DNA of 64,000 nucleotides from Akkermansiaceae bacterium (GTDB lineage Bacteria; Verrucomicrobiota; Verrucomicrobiia; Verrucomicrobiales; DEV007). This document shows positions 8,334 to 17,325 of this stretch, piece by piece. Made by a program: the position numbers and the translations under genes. The stretch is taken from NCBI GenBank assembly GCA_024233005.1, contig JACKQE010000003.1:62001-126000 (forward strand), written 5' to 3'. The notes under the pieces are model-generated. The model worked only from the letters and a program-made list of their open reading frames with translations. It was not told where the DNA came from and did no database searches. How positions within the stretch are numbered: position 1 is the first letter of the stretch; each line of letters opens with the position of its first letter.

Positions 8334-8822
8334 ATGAGTCTGCCATTTTTTTCCCCTTCCCGTCCGTTACTGGCCAAGGGAGATGGCATCCCCGATGTGA
8401 CGACGGCGGATGACACCGGCACCCCGGTGGCATTAGGAGACCTCGCTCGAGACGGCTCCCTGGTGGTCTTTTTCTATCCCATGTCCGGGACCCCCGGCTG
8501 CACGCGCCAAGCCTGCAGCCTGCGGGACGCCTTTGACGATATGGCCGGGCTGGGCTTGGCGGTTGTGGGAGTGTGTCGGGATGCCCCTGAGGCACTGGCC
8601 CGCTTCAAGGAGCGCCGCCAGTTGCCATTTCCCCTGCTCAGCGATCCCGACGGGTTGGTGGCGGGCGCCTTCGGGGTGGGAACCATCTTTGGAGTGCTGC
8701 GGCGGTCCGCTTTTCTCTTTTACCAAGGCATGTTGGTCTGGAGCGACCTCAAAGCGTCCACGGCCAACCAGTCGAAAGACATCCTGACAGCCATGGCGGA
8801 ACACCTCGGACGTGAGTCCTGA
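8334..8822 (+). CDS. peroxiredoxin, PrxQ/BCP type
   Basis: Peroxiredoxins of this type reduce H2O2 and organic peroxides using thioredoxin. The 162-residue protein has the active-site motif YPMSGTPGCTRQACSLRD. Cys56 would be the peroxidatic residue and Cys61, five residues later, the resolving cysteine typical of PrxQ. A VVGVCRDAPEALARF stretch and the FPLLSDPDG motif further support the family. There is no signal peptide. It sits 19 bases downstream of the M29-like peptidase gene and converges with the UDP-glucuronate decarboxylase gene 32 bases away. Confidence 0.9.
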   Translation: MSLPFFSPSRPLLAKGDGIPDVTTADDTGTPVALGDLARDGSLVVFFYPMSGTPGCTRQACSLRDAFDDMAGLGLAVVGVCRDAPEALARFKERRQLPFPLLSDPDGLVAGAFGVGTIFGVLRRSAFLFYQGMLVWSDLKASTANQSKDILTAMAEHLGRES

Positions 8823-8854
8823 ACGCTTCGAAGAGCTCTCCCGGAGTCCTCGCT

Positions 8855-9787
8855 TCAGCCCAGAAGATCCTTCCGGAAGTATTCGATCGTTTTGTCCAGT
8901 CCCTCACTGAGGGGAATGGCGGGCTCCCATCCGAGAGCGCGTCGGGCCAGAGTAATGTCCGGCTGGCGCTGCTTGGGATCGTCGGCAGGAAGAGGCTTGT
9001 GGACGATTTGGGAAGGTCCTCCGACTTTTGCAAGCACCTGTTTGGCGAGCTCCAGCATGGTGAATTCACCCGGATTGCCCAGATTCATCGGCCCCACTTC
9101 GACTTCCTGGTTCATAAAGCGGATAAAACCATCCACCAGATCGGACACATAACAAAAACTACGGCTTTGCTGCCCGTCTCCATAAATCGTGATGTCCTCC
9201 CCACGGAGCGCCTGGACGATGAAATTGGACACCACTCTCCCGTCGTTGGCGAGCATGCGCGGCCCGTAGGTGTTGAAGATGCGGATCACCCGGATGTCGA
9301 CGCCATTCTGACGGTGGTAGTCAAAAAACAGCGTCTCGGCACAGCGTTTCCCCTCATCATAACAGGCCCGGGGACCGATGGGATTCACGTTGCCGCGGTA
9401 ACTTTCCGTCTGGGGATGCTCATGCGGATCCCCGTAGACCTCTGAGGTCGATGCTTGGAATATGCGGGCCCCGATACGCTTGGCCAAGCCGAGGCAGTTG
9501 ATCGCGCCCATGACGGACGTTTTCACTGTTTTGATGGGATTGGATTGGTAATGAACCGGTGAAGCGGGACACGCGAGGTTGTAAATCTGGTCCACTTCGA
9601 TTTTGAACGGATCGATCACATCGTGCCTCACCAATTCAAAACGGGGGTTTCCCAAGTGATGTTCGACATTCTTTTTCCGTCCCGTATAAAAATTGTCGAG
9701 GCAGATGACTTCATGCCCCTCACCAAGAAGACGGTCACAGAGATGGGAACCAACAAAGCCGGCTCCGCCGGTGATCAGAATGCGCAT
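8855..9787 (-). CDS. uxs: UDP-glucuronate decarboxylase (UDP-xylose synthase)
   Basis: This extended short-chain dehydrogenase converts UDP-glucuronate to UDP-xylose, a sugar donor for surface polysaccharides. The 310-residue protein has the NAD-binding motif GGAGFVGSHL (7-16), the UXS-like DNFYTGRKKNVEHHLG stretch, ACPASPVHY near 73-80, STSEVYGDP, and the catalytic Tyr143/Lys147 in YDEGK. Its length is that of soluble bacterial UXS with no membrane anchor. It stands alone, with no polysaccharide gene cluster beside it. UDP-glucose 4-epimerase is less likely because the ACPASP and DNFYTGRKKN stretches are UXS-like. Confidence 0.9.
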   Translation of the reverse strand: MRILITGGAGFVGSHLCDRLLGEGHEVICLDNFYTGRKKNVEHHLGNPRFELVRHDVIDPFKIEVDQIYNLACPASPVHYQSNPIKTVKTSVMGAINCLGLAKRIGARIFQASTSEVYGDPHEHPQTESYRGNVNPIGPRACYDEGKRCAETLFFDYHRQNGVDIRVIRIFNTYGPRMLANDGRVVSNFIVQALRGEDITIYGDGQQSRSFCYVSDLVDGFIRFMNQEVEVGPMNLGNPGEFTMLELAKQVLAKVGGPSQIVHKPLPADDPKQRQPDITLARRALGWEPAIPLSEGLDKTIEYFRKDLLG

Positions 9788-9930
9788 GGTGGGAGGGCAA
9801 AAAAGAGGAGGGAAGCGGTGTTGGCAAAAAGCCTATGAATTACCGCAGTTTTTGTGACTATTACGCAGAACTCTCGTTTTAGCAATCCCGGACATCCGAA
9901 AACCACTCAATCCAGCCCTTTGGGTTTCCA

Positions 9931-10971
9931 TTACCCGACCGATGCCCGGCGCAGGCGGTCCATGATGGCACGTCCCATGGCACGCTCCGGTACCGGCTCG
10001 GCGATGATTTCGTCCAAGCCCAGAGCATCCAGCTCACGAAGAATGAAGAAAAACCGAACACCGGCTTCAGGCATCTTGCCCGATCCCGGACTCAAGATCC
10101 GCACCTCCGCCCAATCGTTGCGTCCGATAAAACCGTCCTCCGGCGATCCACGATAACTGAGCAACCCATAGCGTTTTCCGGGCTCGGGTCGGAAGGATCC
10201 GGGTTCTTCGATGAGACGCAGGGGTGTGCGCGGGGCATAATGGGAAGCCAACAAACCGGGAGCTTCCGGAGACTGGTTTTCCACGCTGTCATTGTGTTTC
10301 TGGTAGCGGACTTTGCCAAAGTTTTTCAGCTCGTCGTCCGAGAGCGGACCGGCCCGGACGACATGGAAGATGGGCTTTTTCTCCCCCGGCTCAATGCGGA
10401 TGATGGTCGATTCCAAACCCCGCGAACAGGCGCCACCATCAATGATCAAAGGGACCCGGCCCTCCAATTCTTGAAACACGGCGGCCGCCGAGGTGGGGCT
10501 GATACGGCCGAAAAGATTCGCGCTCGGCGCGGCGATGGGGCGTCCGAAGGCCTTGGCAATGCGGCCAAAAACAGGGTGGGCCCCGACGCGGACGGCCACC
10601 GTGGGCAGTCCGGCGGTGACGATGTCAGGGATACACGGCTTTTTGGGCAGCAGCAGCGTCAATGGTCCCGGCCAAAAAGTCTCCGTGAGCTGGGCAACCA
10701 CTTTCGCGATGTCTTCGGGAACCTCCGCAACCTCATGCAGCAGGTATTTCCTCGGCAGATGCACAATCAAGGGATCGAACAAGGGGCGGTCCTTCGCTTC
10801 GAAAATTCGGGCCACCGCTTCCGGATTCATCGCATCTGCCGCCAGCCCGTAGACTGTCTCCGTCGGAACCGCGACAATCCCGCCGGCTTCCAGCAGGGCC
10901 ACCGCACGCGCGACCGCCTCCTTGGTTTCAGCTTCGGAGTCAGTACGGGCGATTTCAGTGACGTGGGCCAT
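9931..10971 (-). CDS. sua5: L-threonylcarbamoyladenylate synthase, Sua5 type
   Basis: This enzyme makes threonylcarbamoyl-AMP from threonine, bicarbonate and ATP for the t6A37 tRNA modification. The 346-residue protein has the YrdC/TsaC domain in the first 210 residues, including GGIVAVPTETVYGLAADA, AKDRPLFDPLIVH, FWPGPLTLLL and APSANLFGRISPTSA. A C-terminal Sua5 domain follows a linker (HYAPRTPLRLIEE and onward). The two-domain length matches Sua5 rather than the short TsaC. The start ATG has MAHVTEIAR. The uxs gene lies downstream on the same strand but 143 bases away, so it probably has its own promoter. Confidence 0.93.
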   Translation of the reverse strand: MAHVTEIARTDSEAETKEAVARAVALLEAGGIVAVPTETVYGLAADAMNPEAVARIFEAKDRPLFDPLIVHLPRKYLLHEVAEVPEDIAKVVAQLTETFWPGPLTLLLPKKPCIPDIVTAGLPTVAVRVGAHPVFGRIAKAFGRPIAAPSANLFGRISPTSAAAVFQELEGRVPLIIDGGACSRGLESTIIRIEPGEKKPIFHVVRAGPLSDDELKNFGKVRYQKHNDSVENQSPEAPGLLASHYAPRTPLRLIEEPGSFRPEPGKRYGLLSYRGSPEDGFIGRNDWAEVRILSPGSGKMPEAGVRFFFILRELDALGLDEIIAEPVPERAMGRAIMDRLRRASVG

Positions 10972-11065
10972 GGGGAATCTGAGAGGACAAACCTTACTCT
11001 AACCCAGAACCGGCGTCAGTGCCCGGGAAAGGTTCATCCCCTCGCTACTCCCGTTGCCAGCGCAA

Positions 11066-11854
11066 TCAGGGAGTCAAGACGCGGCCCGCTTCACGACGGG
11101 ATCCGCGCCAGTAAGGAAGAAAACCCTCCCGGGTCTCGCCTTGTTCGTTGGCCTGCCAGTAGCGGCCGGAGGACGAGGAAACTTCCAAACAGGTCAGCCA
11201 TCCGCCGCCATGGGCGAACGTGTCGATGCAAACCGCGTGGGGGAAGGCCAGCGGAAGGCCGCTTTTCTGGGAACTGTGCCCGCAGATCATCGTTTTACCT
11301 GACTTGTGCGGTCGAGGCTCCCCGATGAATTCCCAAAAAAGCATGTAATCGGGTTGCTCATCCAAGGGCAGATCCGGCACCGCATTGGCGTGCACGAAAA
11401 AATAGTCGCCCTCGACATGGCAGGAGCGGGTCCTCTCGAGAAATTCCCAGTAGCGGCCGGGAATTTCCTCCAACCGGTCCACTCCGAACGAAGCCAGAAC
11501 CTGCTGTCCCCCACAGGAAAGCCATTGGCGGAGAAAGTGGCTTCCCGCCCGCGCATCGAGCATCATGATCTCGTGATTGCCGCGCAATGGAAGGACCACT
11601 CCCCTGGATTCCTGATCGATCAGCCAGTCGAGAACTTCCTTGGAACGGGGCCCGCGATCAACATAGTCCCCCAGAGTAATGATCCGGTCCCCGGACTGCG
11701 GGCAGACGCTCGCCAACAAGGCCTCCAAGGAAGCGAAGCTTCCGTGAATGTCTCCGATGGCGAGCAGACGGGGCGCCGGAGAGGCATCGGTGGCTTCAGG
11801 GGAAGACATGCGGACGTGAAGAGGAGAGATGGGTATGTTTATTCGGTTAGCCAT
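11066..11854 (-). CDS. PPP-family metallophosphoesterase (serine/threonine phosphatase-like)
   Basis: The 262-residue protein has the signature blocks of PPP-type calcineurin-like phosphatases: GDIHGSFASLEALL at about 34, GDYVDRGPRSKEVLD, LRGNHEIMMLD, and the later metal-binding histidines in FFVHANAVPD and ICGHSSQKSG. This is the pattern of bacterial PrpA-like and ApaH-like enzymes. Whether it acts on phosphoproteins or dinucleoside polyphosphates cannot be told. No signal peptide is seen. The ATG at 11854 was chosen because GGAAGG lies four bases upstream; ATGs at 11875 and 11809 are alternatives. Confidence 0.85.
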   Translation of the reverse strand: MANRINIPISPLHVRMSSPEATDASPAPRLLAIGDIHGSFASLEALLASVCPQSGDRIITLGDYVDRGPRSKEVLDWLIDQESRGVVLPLRGNHEIMMLDARAGSHFLRQWLSCGGQQVLASFGVDRLEEIPGRYWEFLERTRSCHVEGDYFFVHANAVPDLPLDEQPDYMLFWEFIGEPRPHKSGKTMICGHSSQKSGLPLAFPHAVCIDTFAHGGGWLTCLEVSSSSGRYWQANEQGETREGFLPYWRGSRREAGRVLTP

Positions 11855-12006
11855 GTAGCCTTCCACCAGAACCAATCAAAAGAGGAAATTTGATTATTAG
11901 CAGAAATCCTGCCAACCTCCTAAAAGGTTCCTTTGCCGAGTCCCACTTCTCTCATAATGCGTGCTTTGTGATTTCGTTAGGAAATCCGAACCATTTCCCC
12001 GGGCTT

Positions 12007-13392
12007 TCAGAGCAACTGCCGGATCGGGGCCGCTCCGGACAAGGTTGTGAGCAACTCGGGAGGAAGGCCATCCATGAGCCGTGCTTGAGAGGGATCGATG
12101 AGCCGCTGCAGAATGGTCGCGGTCAATGAATCCATGCCGATCGGATCGGAGGCGGGCTCTCCGCCATCACGCGTGGACTGACCAATGACTTGTCCCATGC
12201 GCAGCCCTCCGCCATGGATCAGGAGCGGGGCCAGCCGTCCCCAATGGTCGCGCCCCCCCTTCTTGTTCAATTTCGGAGTGCGGCCCATTTCACCGCAACA
12301 GACCAGCAGGATTTTCTCCGACAACCCCCTCGCCTCCACATCCTCGATAAAGGCGGACACCGCATGATCGAATGGGCGGCCCACATAGTCCATTCCTTCG
12401 GCAACCGTGGCGTTGTTCACATCGGCATGCATGTCCCAGACGAAGTTCGTCGTCACCGTCACAAATCCGCACCCCCGTTCGCAAAGCCTCCGCGCCAGCA
12501 GCATGAGCTTGCCAAGGGTCTGGCTGTGGTCCCGGTAGCGTTCATGGTTCTTCCAGACGGTGCGGATGCCGGCGGGATTGACCAGCGGCGCGGTGTCATA
12601 GCGGGCCAGGGTGCGGGGATCTTCTTTCGCCAGGTCAAAGGCATCGGCAATGCCGGCGAGCAGCGTGTCGAAAGCCTGCCCCTGGAACTCGTCCGTTCCC
12701 GCCAGAGCCCCCGAATCCAGATGGCGTTTGACCTGATCCAGCTGGTCGAGCAATCCACGTCGCTCCAGCAGACGTTGCCGGGTCAAACGAAGCGTCATGT
12801 CACCCTGCAGTTGGCCTCCTGCTCCCGGGGCAAAAGGTGCGAACCCGCTGCCGATTTTTCCGGTGGAGGAAAAATTCCCAAATTGCTGGACCGCCGGCAG
12901 GCAGGCCCCATCCACGGATTGCGGGAACAAGGCGACATTTCTCGGGAGACCACTCTGTGGCACCGTCGTCCCGGCGATCCGTGTGTAGAGGGAACCCATG
13001 TTGGCCCCGAGAGAGTTCTTACCCACGATGGGCTTGATGTCGTGATTCCCGTCACCCGTGGTGAAGCTGCGCACCACCGCCATCCGGTGGGCCAACCGGG
13101 CCAGCCGGGGGAAGGTACCGCCGAAGGTCACCCCGGGCAAAGTCGTTGGAATCTCCCCGGTGACGCTGCGAATTTCCGCGGGCATATCCATTTTCGGATC
13201 GAAGGTCTCCGTCTGGGACGGTCCACCATGCATGAACAGGAACACCACTGAACGATCCCGCAGCAAACCCGGATGTGTCTGGGCGGCACGCAGGAAATCC
13301 GGCAAGCCCAGAGCCATACTTCCCAAGCCCAGTGATCCCACCCTAAGGAAGGAACGTCGGGAGGAGGAACCAGGGTCTTGGATGTGGATCAT
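12007..13392 (-). CDS. DUF1501 protein, Tat-exported (first of three)
   Basis: DUF1501 proteins are sulfatase-fold-like exported proteins that are abundant in PVC bacteria and of unknown activity. The 461-residue protein starts with a twin-arginine signal (SRRSFLR at 11-17, then a hydrophobic run). The family blocks follow: FLFMHGGPSQTETFDPK, TTLPGVTFGG, ETFDPK-like metal-binding acidic residues, VVRSFTTGDGNHD, and the late GEMGRTPKLNKKGGRDHWG. In PVC genomes these genes often sit beside DUF1549/DUF1553 cytochrome genes, but none is adjacent here. It is divergent from the PrsW-like gene, with 292 bases between starts. Confidence 0.88.
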   Translation of the reverse strand: MIHIQDPGSSSRRSFLRVGSLGLGSMALGLPDFLRAAQTHPGLLRDRSVVFLFMHGGPSQTETFDPKMDMPAEIRSVTGEIPTTLPGVTFGGTFPRLARLAHRMAVVRSFTTGDGNHDIKPIVGKNSLGANMGSLYTRIAGTTVPQSGLPRNVALFPQSVDGACLPAVQQFGNFSSTGKIGSGFAPFAPGAGGQLQGDMTLRLTRQRLLERRGLLDQLDQVKRHLDSGALAGTDEFQGQAFDTLLAGIADAFDLAKEDPRTLARYDTAPLVNPAGIRTVWKNHERYRDHSQTLGKLMLLARRLCERGCGFVTVTTNFVWDMHADVNNATVAEGMDYVGRPFDHAVSAFIEDVEARGLSEKILLVCCGEMGRTPKLNKKGGRDHWGRLAPLLIHGGGLRMGQVIGQSTRDGGEPASDPIGMDSLTATILQRLIDPSQARLMDGLPPELLTTLSGAAPIRQLL

Positions 13393-13653
13393 GACCGGGA
13401 AATCACTGAGCGTCAGGCTTCTTTATACTGGAAGTCCCGGCATCGCGGTAGTGGCGGATTGGCGCCAAGCCGGGGCGACTTTCCACTGACCGGGGAATGG
13501 GACAGTTGCAGAATCTCCCGCATCAGCACCTCCCGGAGGACCAAGATACGGGGGACATTGCGGGATGATCAGCTCAATCTTGGCTGTGGATTCAAGCCAC
13601 CCATAAATTGACTGATAATTCTAAAATCGCAGTTGCACAGCGGTTTCAGAAAA

Positions 13654-13678
13654 GGCAAAATTGCGAGGCGATTTTGCC
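13654..13678. promoter_or_regulatory. inverted repeat upstream of the PrsW-like gene
   Basis: GGCAAAATTGC (13654-13664) and GCGATTTTGCC (13668-13678) form an 11-bp inverted repeat with one G.T mismatch and a three-base loop. It ends six bases before the ATG at 13685. It could be an operator or a hairpin that hides the ribosome-binding region, since no Shine-Dalgarno sequence is visible. The surrounding 292-base intergenic region (13393-13684) holds no other gene that I can support. Confidence 0.4.
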
Positions 13679-13684
13679 AACACT

Positions 13685-14797
13685 ATGATTCCCCTATTAA
13701 CAGTCTTTTCAGCGCTCATCCCCAGCGTTCTTTTGGTATGGTTTTTCAAATCCAGAGACGCTCATCCCGAGCCTTCCCGAGCCCTGTGGGCGACTTTTGG
13801 ACTGGGAGCAGCCAGTATCGTTCCCACCATCATGGTCGAAATTCCGGTCGGAAATCTGCTGCATACGTTGATGGCAGACTCTCCCTTGGCCCTTGGATTC
13901 GCCGACGCGTTTTTTGGGGCGGCTTTGCCCGAGGAGTTTTTCAAAATGGGGGTTGTCCTGCTCTACTGTCTGCGTCTCGATGCCTTTGATGAACCCATGG
14001 ACGGTGTCATTTACAGCGTGGTGGCCGCGCTTGGCTTCGCCACATTGGAAAACGTTTTTTACGTGATGCAATACGGACTGGGCAACGCCCTGATGCGGGC
14101 GGTCTCTGCGGTGCCGATGCACGCACTCTGCGGTGCGATCATGGGCTACTTTATCGCTCGCTGGCGCTTTCCGGCAGGGGCCAAGGACAATCCAGCTTCC
14201 AGGGGCGGGACGGGAACGCTGGTTCTTGCCTTCGCCATCCCGGCGATGCTGCACGGCCTCTACGATGGACCGCTGCTCGCGGTGAAGCACATGGTCGCCG
14301 CCAACAGTTCAAAACCATTGACCGAATCTCAGAGCCTGGTGGTTCTTTTCGGCATCGGGGTGGTGCTCGTGGTGTTTGTCGGGGAAGTGATTCTCGGCTT
14401 GATGCTGGTTGCCCGATTGCGCAAGGAACAGCGGGCGCTGATTGCCTCCGGCGCCTATCGCCCAGTCGCCACTCCCCCCCCCTTGCCGGCGCCCCCTTCC
14501 CCTTCGGGAATGGGCACCACTGCTCCCGCAGGAACGGCCGTTTCCTGGACCATGATCGCCGTTGGATTCCTCCTTGCCAGTGCTGCAGGCATGATCGCGC
14601 TGGGAATCGGAGTGGAACTTGCCGTGCGCCCAGAGGAGACTCGAGAATTGCTGATTGGCGGCGCGGTGCTGGTGTTGCCTCCGCTCGCGGTCGGATTGCT
14701 GTTGTTCATTCTGGGATTGCGGAAGTTGCCCCAGACCACTCCTCGCATCTCGCCTTTTGTGGCCTCATCCAAAGAGCTCACCCCCACCCTGCCTTAA
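13685..14797 (+). CDS. PrsW-family intramembrane metalloprotease
   Basis: PrsW-type proteases cut membrane proteins such as anti-sigma factors. The 370-residue protein has about eight hydrophobic segments. The family motifs sit in them: EEFFK at 83-87, ENVFYVMQY from 122, MHALCGAIMGYF from 145 with a candidate metal-binding histidine, and HGLYDGP near 197. A Pro-rich linker (about 270-285) separates a C-terminal pair of extra membrane segments. The start at 13685 was chosen because MIPLLTVF begins the first membrane helix, and the upstream frame runs into an inverted repeat. The substrate is unknown; no sigma/anti-sigma pair is nearby. Confidence 0.85.
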   Translation: MIPLLTVFSALIPSVLLVWFFKSRDAHPEPSRALWATFGLGAASIVPTIMVEIPVGNLLHTLMADSPLALGFADAFFGAALPEEFFKMGVVLLYCLRLDAFDEPMDGVIYSVVAALGFATLENVFYVMQYGLGNALMRAVSAVPMHALCGAIMGYFIARWRFPAGAKDNPASRGGTGTLVLAFAIPAMLHGLYDGPLLAVKHMVAANSSKPLTESQSLVVLFGIGVVLVVFVGEVILGLMLVARLRKEQRALIASGAYRPVATPPPLPAPPSPSGMGTTAPAGTAVSWTMIAVGFLLASAAGMIALGIGVELAVRPEETRELLIGGAVLVLPPLAVGLLLFILGLRKLPQTTPRISPFVASSKELTPTLP

Positions 14798-14895
14798 TGG
14801 AAGGGTGTGTCGTGCCAATCCGCGGCGAGCATCGGCATCTCAAAGCGGCCCTGGCAGGTCCGGCAACAGATCTGGCCTACTGCTTCAAGCAGATG

Positions 14896-15372
14896 TCAGT
14901 GAGGCTCCCTGATTTCCAGACGGGCAATGGCCCCGTCAACGTGGTGGATCCGCACCTGCAGACCTTCGCGGATGGGGCCACCGACCGAGGCCGGTTCACT
15001 GAAACCGAACAATGATGACGAGACTTTCTCGCCATATTCAAACCTGCGATCACCTACCGAAAACGACTCCACCCCACCGCTGGGTGGCATGGGATGAAAT
15101 CCGGACACTGTTCCCTCGACCACCTCGCATTGGTTCAATCTCAGCTTATTGGGCAAGCCAAATTGCTTTCCAAGCCAGAGCCCCCCTCCGGTAAGGATTC
15201 CGATGGTCAAACTGATCCCGAAAAAGAGCCTGGGGAAAAACGCCTGCATCCGGAGACGGCGTCTCAAGAGCACCATTCCGAGCCCGATCAAAATAAAGAA
15301 GAGATCGACCAGAATAAAGATCCAGTCCCGGGAATCAAGATCCCGCGCGTCAAAATATAGGGTGTAGGCCAT
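14896..15372 (-). CDS. conserved hypothetical membrane protein
   Basis: This 158-residue protein has two hydrophobic segments (about 16-35 and 47-68). A C-terminal domain follows, with VVEGTVSGFHPMPPSGGVES, FSVGDRRFEYGEK and GGPIREGLQVRIHHVDGAIA. I recognise that pattern from a widespread family of uncharacterised Gram-negative proteins, in which the domain lies outside the membrane segments. The function is unknown. The ATG at 15372 was chosen because the longer upstream frame (to 15588) is low in gene-like sequence and the protein begins sensibly with MAYTLYFDARD. It converges with the PrsW-like gene 98 bases away. Confidence 0.7.
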   Translation of the reverse strand: MAYTLYFDARDLDSRDWIFILVDLFFILIGLGMVLLRRRLRMQAFFPRLFFGISLTIGILTGGGLWLGKQFGLPNKLRLNQCEVVEGTVSGFHPMPPSGGVESFSVGDRRFEYGEKVSSSLFGFSEPASVGGPIREGLQVRIHHVDGAIARLEIREPH

Positions 15373-15634
15373 AACAAGCGAATCTGCCTGAAATGTGCGA
15401 ATCTTGCAAGAGTGAGCGAATGCAGGGCCAAGCACCCCGGGTCGGGGACCAAGAATTTCAACCAAGATGGCCAAAAGACCGGGAGGCCAACAATCTGGAT
15501 TCCTGCCATCCCCTGCCCATGGAATGAGCGCCCTGTAACCCGTCGGTGCCAAATTCCTTCTTCCTGGCTTCGGAGGGGATCCCACCACCCAGCGTGTGTT
15601 TCCAGCGCCATCCCCGAGCAGACAATGGACCTGA

Positions 15635-17182
15635 CTAAAGCCCGCGGCTGCGCCCGGCGCTGATCAGCTCGTCCAACCGCTGGATGAGCTCCCCCAGTTT
15701 CTCCGGGTTGGTCGGCCCGAGGTCCCTCTCCTCCCCGGGATCGTCCGGCAAAAAATAAAGCGCGTGGGGACCTCGCGGTTCGACATGGTTTTGTCGGCTC
15801 ACGGTCGCCTGGGAAACGGTTTTGACTTTGCGCCGCACCAGTTTCCAATCGCCGACCCGCAGTCCGAAATTTCCGCTTCCGTTATCCTGTTGCAGCAGAT
15901 GATCGCGGCCGACAGCTCCAGACTCGCCCAACAGGGCCGGCAGGGCATTCAAGCTGTCAAGACAGGCCTCCTCCGGCAAAGGCACTCCCGCCAGTGAGGC
16001 AAAGCTGGCGGCGAGATCCACCGTGCAGACCATCTGGTCGGAAACCCCGGGCGAGATCCGGCCCGGCCATCGGGTGATGAATGGGGTTCGGGTGCCGCCC
16101 TCGAGGACACTGTATTTTCCCCCACTGAAGGGACCGGCAGGCTGGTGAGCGCCGATTTTTTCCACCGCTCCGTCCCGGTAGCCATCATCGAGCACCGGAC
16201 CGTTATCGGAGCAGAAAACCACCAAGGTGTTCCCGGCGATCCCGTTTCGATCCAACGATTTCATCAACTCCCCCACGCACCAGTCCAACTCCACAATGCA
16301 ATCCCCACGGAAACCGAGGGTGGTGGCTCCCTGGAAGCGTTCATGAGGCATTCGCGGCACATGGATGTCGTGGGCGGCGAAAAACAGGAAGAACGGACCG
16401 TCCCGATGCGCTTCGATCCACAGATTGGACTGCTTCACCCATTGGTCGGCCAAATCTTCGTCCCGGAAGCGGGCCGCCATGCCTCCCGTGTAGAACCCGA
16501 TGCGGCTGATGCCATTGTGGATCGTGCCATTGTGACCATGGCTCCAGTCCATCTTCAGGGAATCACGGTGCGACAGTCCCGTGACATGATCCGGCGAGGG
16601 CAACTTGTCACCGACCCAGAGCGGATCCTTCGGATCCAGATTGAGCACCCCATGGTCTTGCACGAAAACCTGCGGCACCCGGTCGTTGGTGGTCGGGAGC
16701 AGAAAGCAGTGATGGAAGCCGATCTCCAGAGGCCCCGGTTTCAGCTCGCCATTCCAGTCCGGCGCGGGATCGCCCAAACCGAGATGCCACTTGCCAATCA
16801 CCGCTGTCTTATAGCCGGCCTTCTGGAGGAGCGAAGCCACCGTCGCCGTGCCCGGCCGGATGATGGCCGGGGCATTGGGGGCGGCTATCCCGGTCCCTTT
16901 CCGCCGGAAAGCATACGAACCGGTGAGGAACGAGTAGCGGGTCGGCGTGCAGGTCGAAGCCGAACAATAGCCACTGGTGAAGCGCTGCCCCTCTGAGGCC
17001 AATCGGTCGATGTTCGGCGTTCGCACTGCCGTGGCTCCATAACACCCCACATCCCCGTAGCCCAGATCGTCCGCCATGATGACGATAATGTTGGGAAGCG
17101 ATGACCCGGCGAATGCGGACACCGAGAGACAGGACCAGAGCAACAAAGGCAAGCAGAACCGACGCATCGGTTCAGTAAACAT
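15635..17182 (-). CDS. secreted sulfatase, formylglycine type
   Basis: Type I sulfatases hydrolyse sulfate esters and use a formylglycine made from cysteine or serine in C/S-x-P-x-R. The protein begins with a signal peptide (about residues 1-26, hydrophobic run ending VSAFAG). The metal-binding IIVIMADDLGYGDVGCYG and the active-site motif CTPTR at 78-82 follow, then GKWHLGLGD, HDIHVPR, FCSDNGP and a C-terminal domain. The length (515 residues) is typical. The ATG at 17182 was chosen because a purine-rich AAGGG lies upstream and the signal peptide is complete; ATG at 17167 is possible. It is divergent from the ABC exporter gene. Confidence 0.9.
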   Translation of the reverse strand: MFTEPMRRFCLPLLLWSCLSVSAFAGSSLPNIIVIMADDLGYGDVGCYGATAVRTPNIDRLASEGQRFTSGYCSASTCTPTRYSFLTGSYAFRRKGTGIAAPNAPAIIRPGTATVASLLQKAGYKTAVIGKWHLGLGDPAPDWNGELKPGPLEIGFHHCFLLPTTNDRVPQVFVQDHGVLNLDPKDPLWVGDKLPSPDHVTGLSHRDSLKMDWSHGHNGTIHNGISRIGFYTGGMAARFRDEDLADQWVKQSNLWIEAHRDGPFFLFFAAHDIHVPRMPHERFQGATTLGFRGDCIVELDWCVGELMKSLDRNGIAGNTLVVFCSDNGPVLDDGYRDGAVEKIGAHQPAGPFSGGKYSVLEGGTRTPFITRWPGRISPGVSDQMVCTVDLAASFASLAGVPLPEEACLDSLNALPALLGESGAVGRDHLLQQDNGSGNFGLRVGDWKLVRRKVKTVSQATVSRQNHVEPRGPHALYFLPDDPGEERDLGPTNPEKLGELIQRLDELISAGRSRGL

Positions 17183-17325
17183 GGCCACTGCACCCTTGGC
17201 AATGAAAGAAGCCGGATGGCGGGTCCAAACCACACTGGTCCCAGCGAGATCGTCCCGTCCCCGGCGCCTCATTTTCTCCAATCTCCCTTCGGCAAAATCA
17301 GGCTGGCAGTGTAAGCTGGTCCGGT

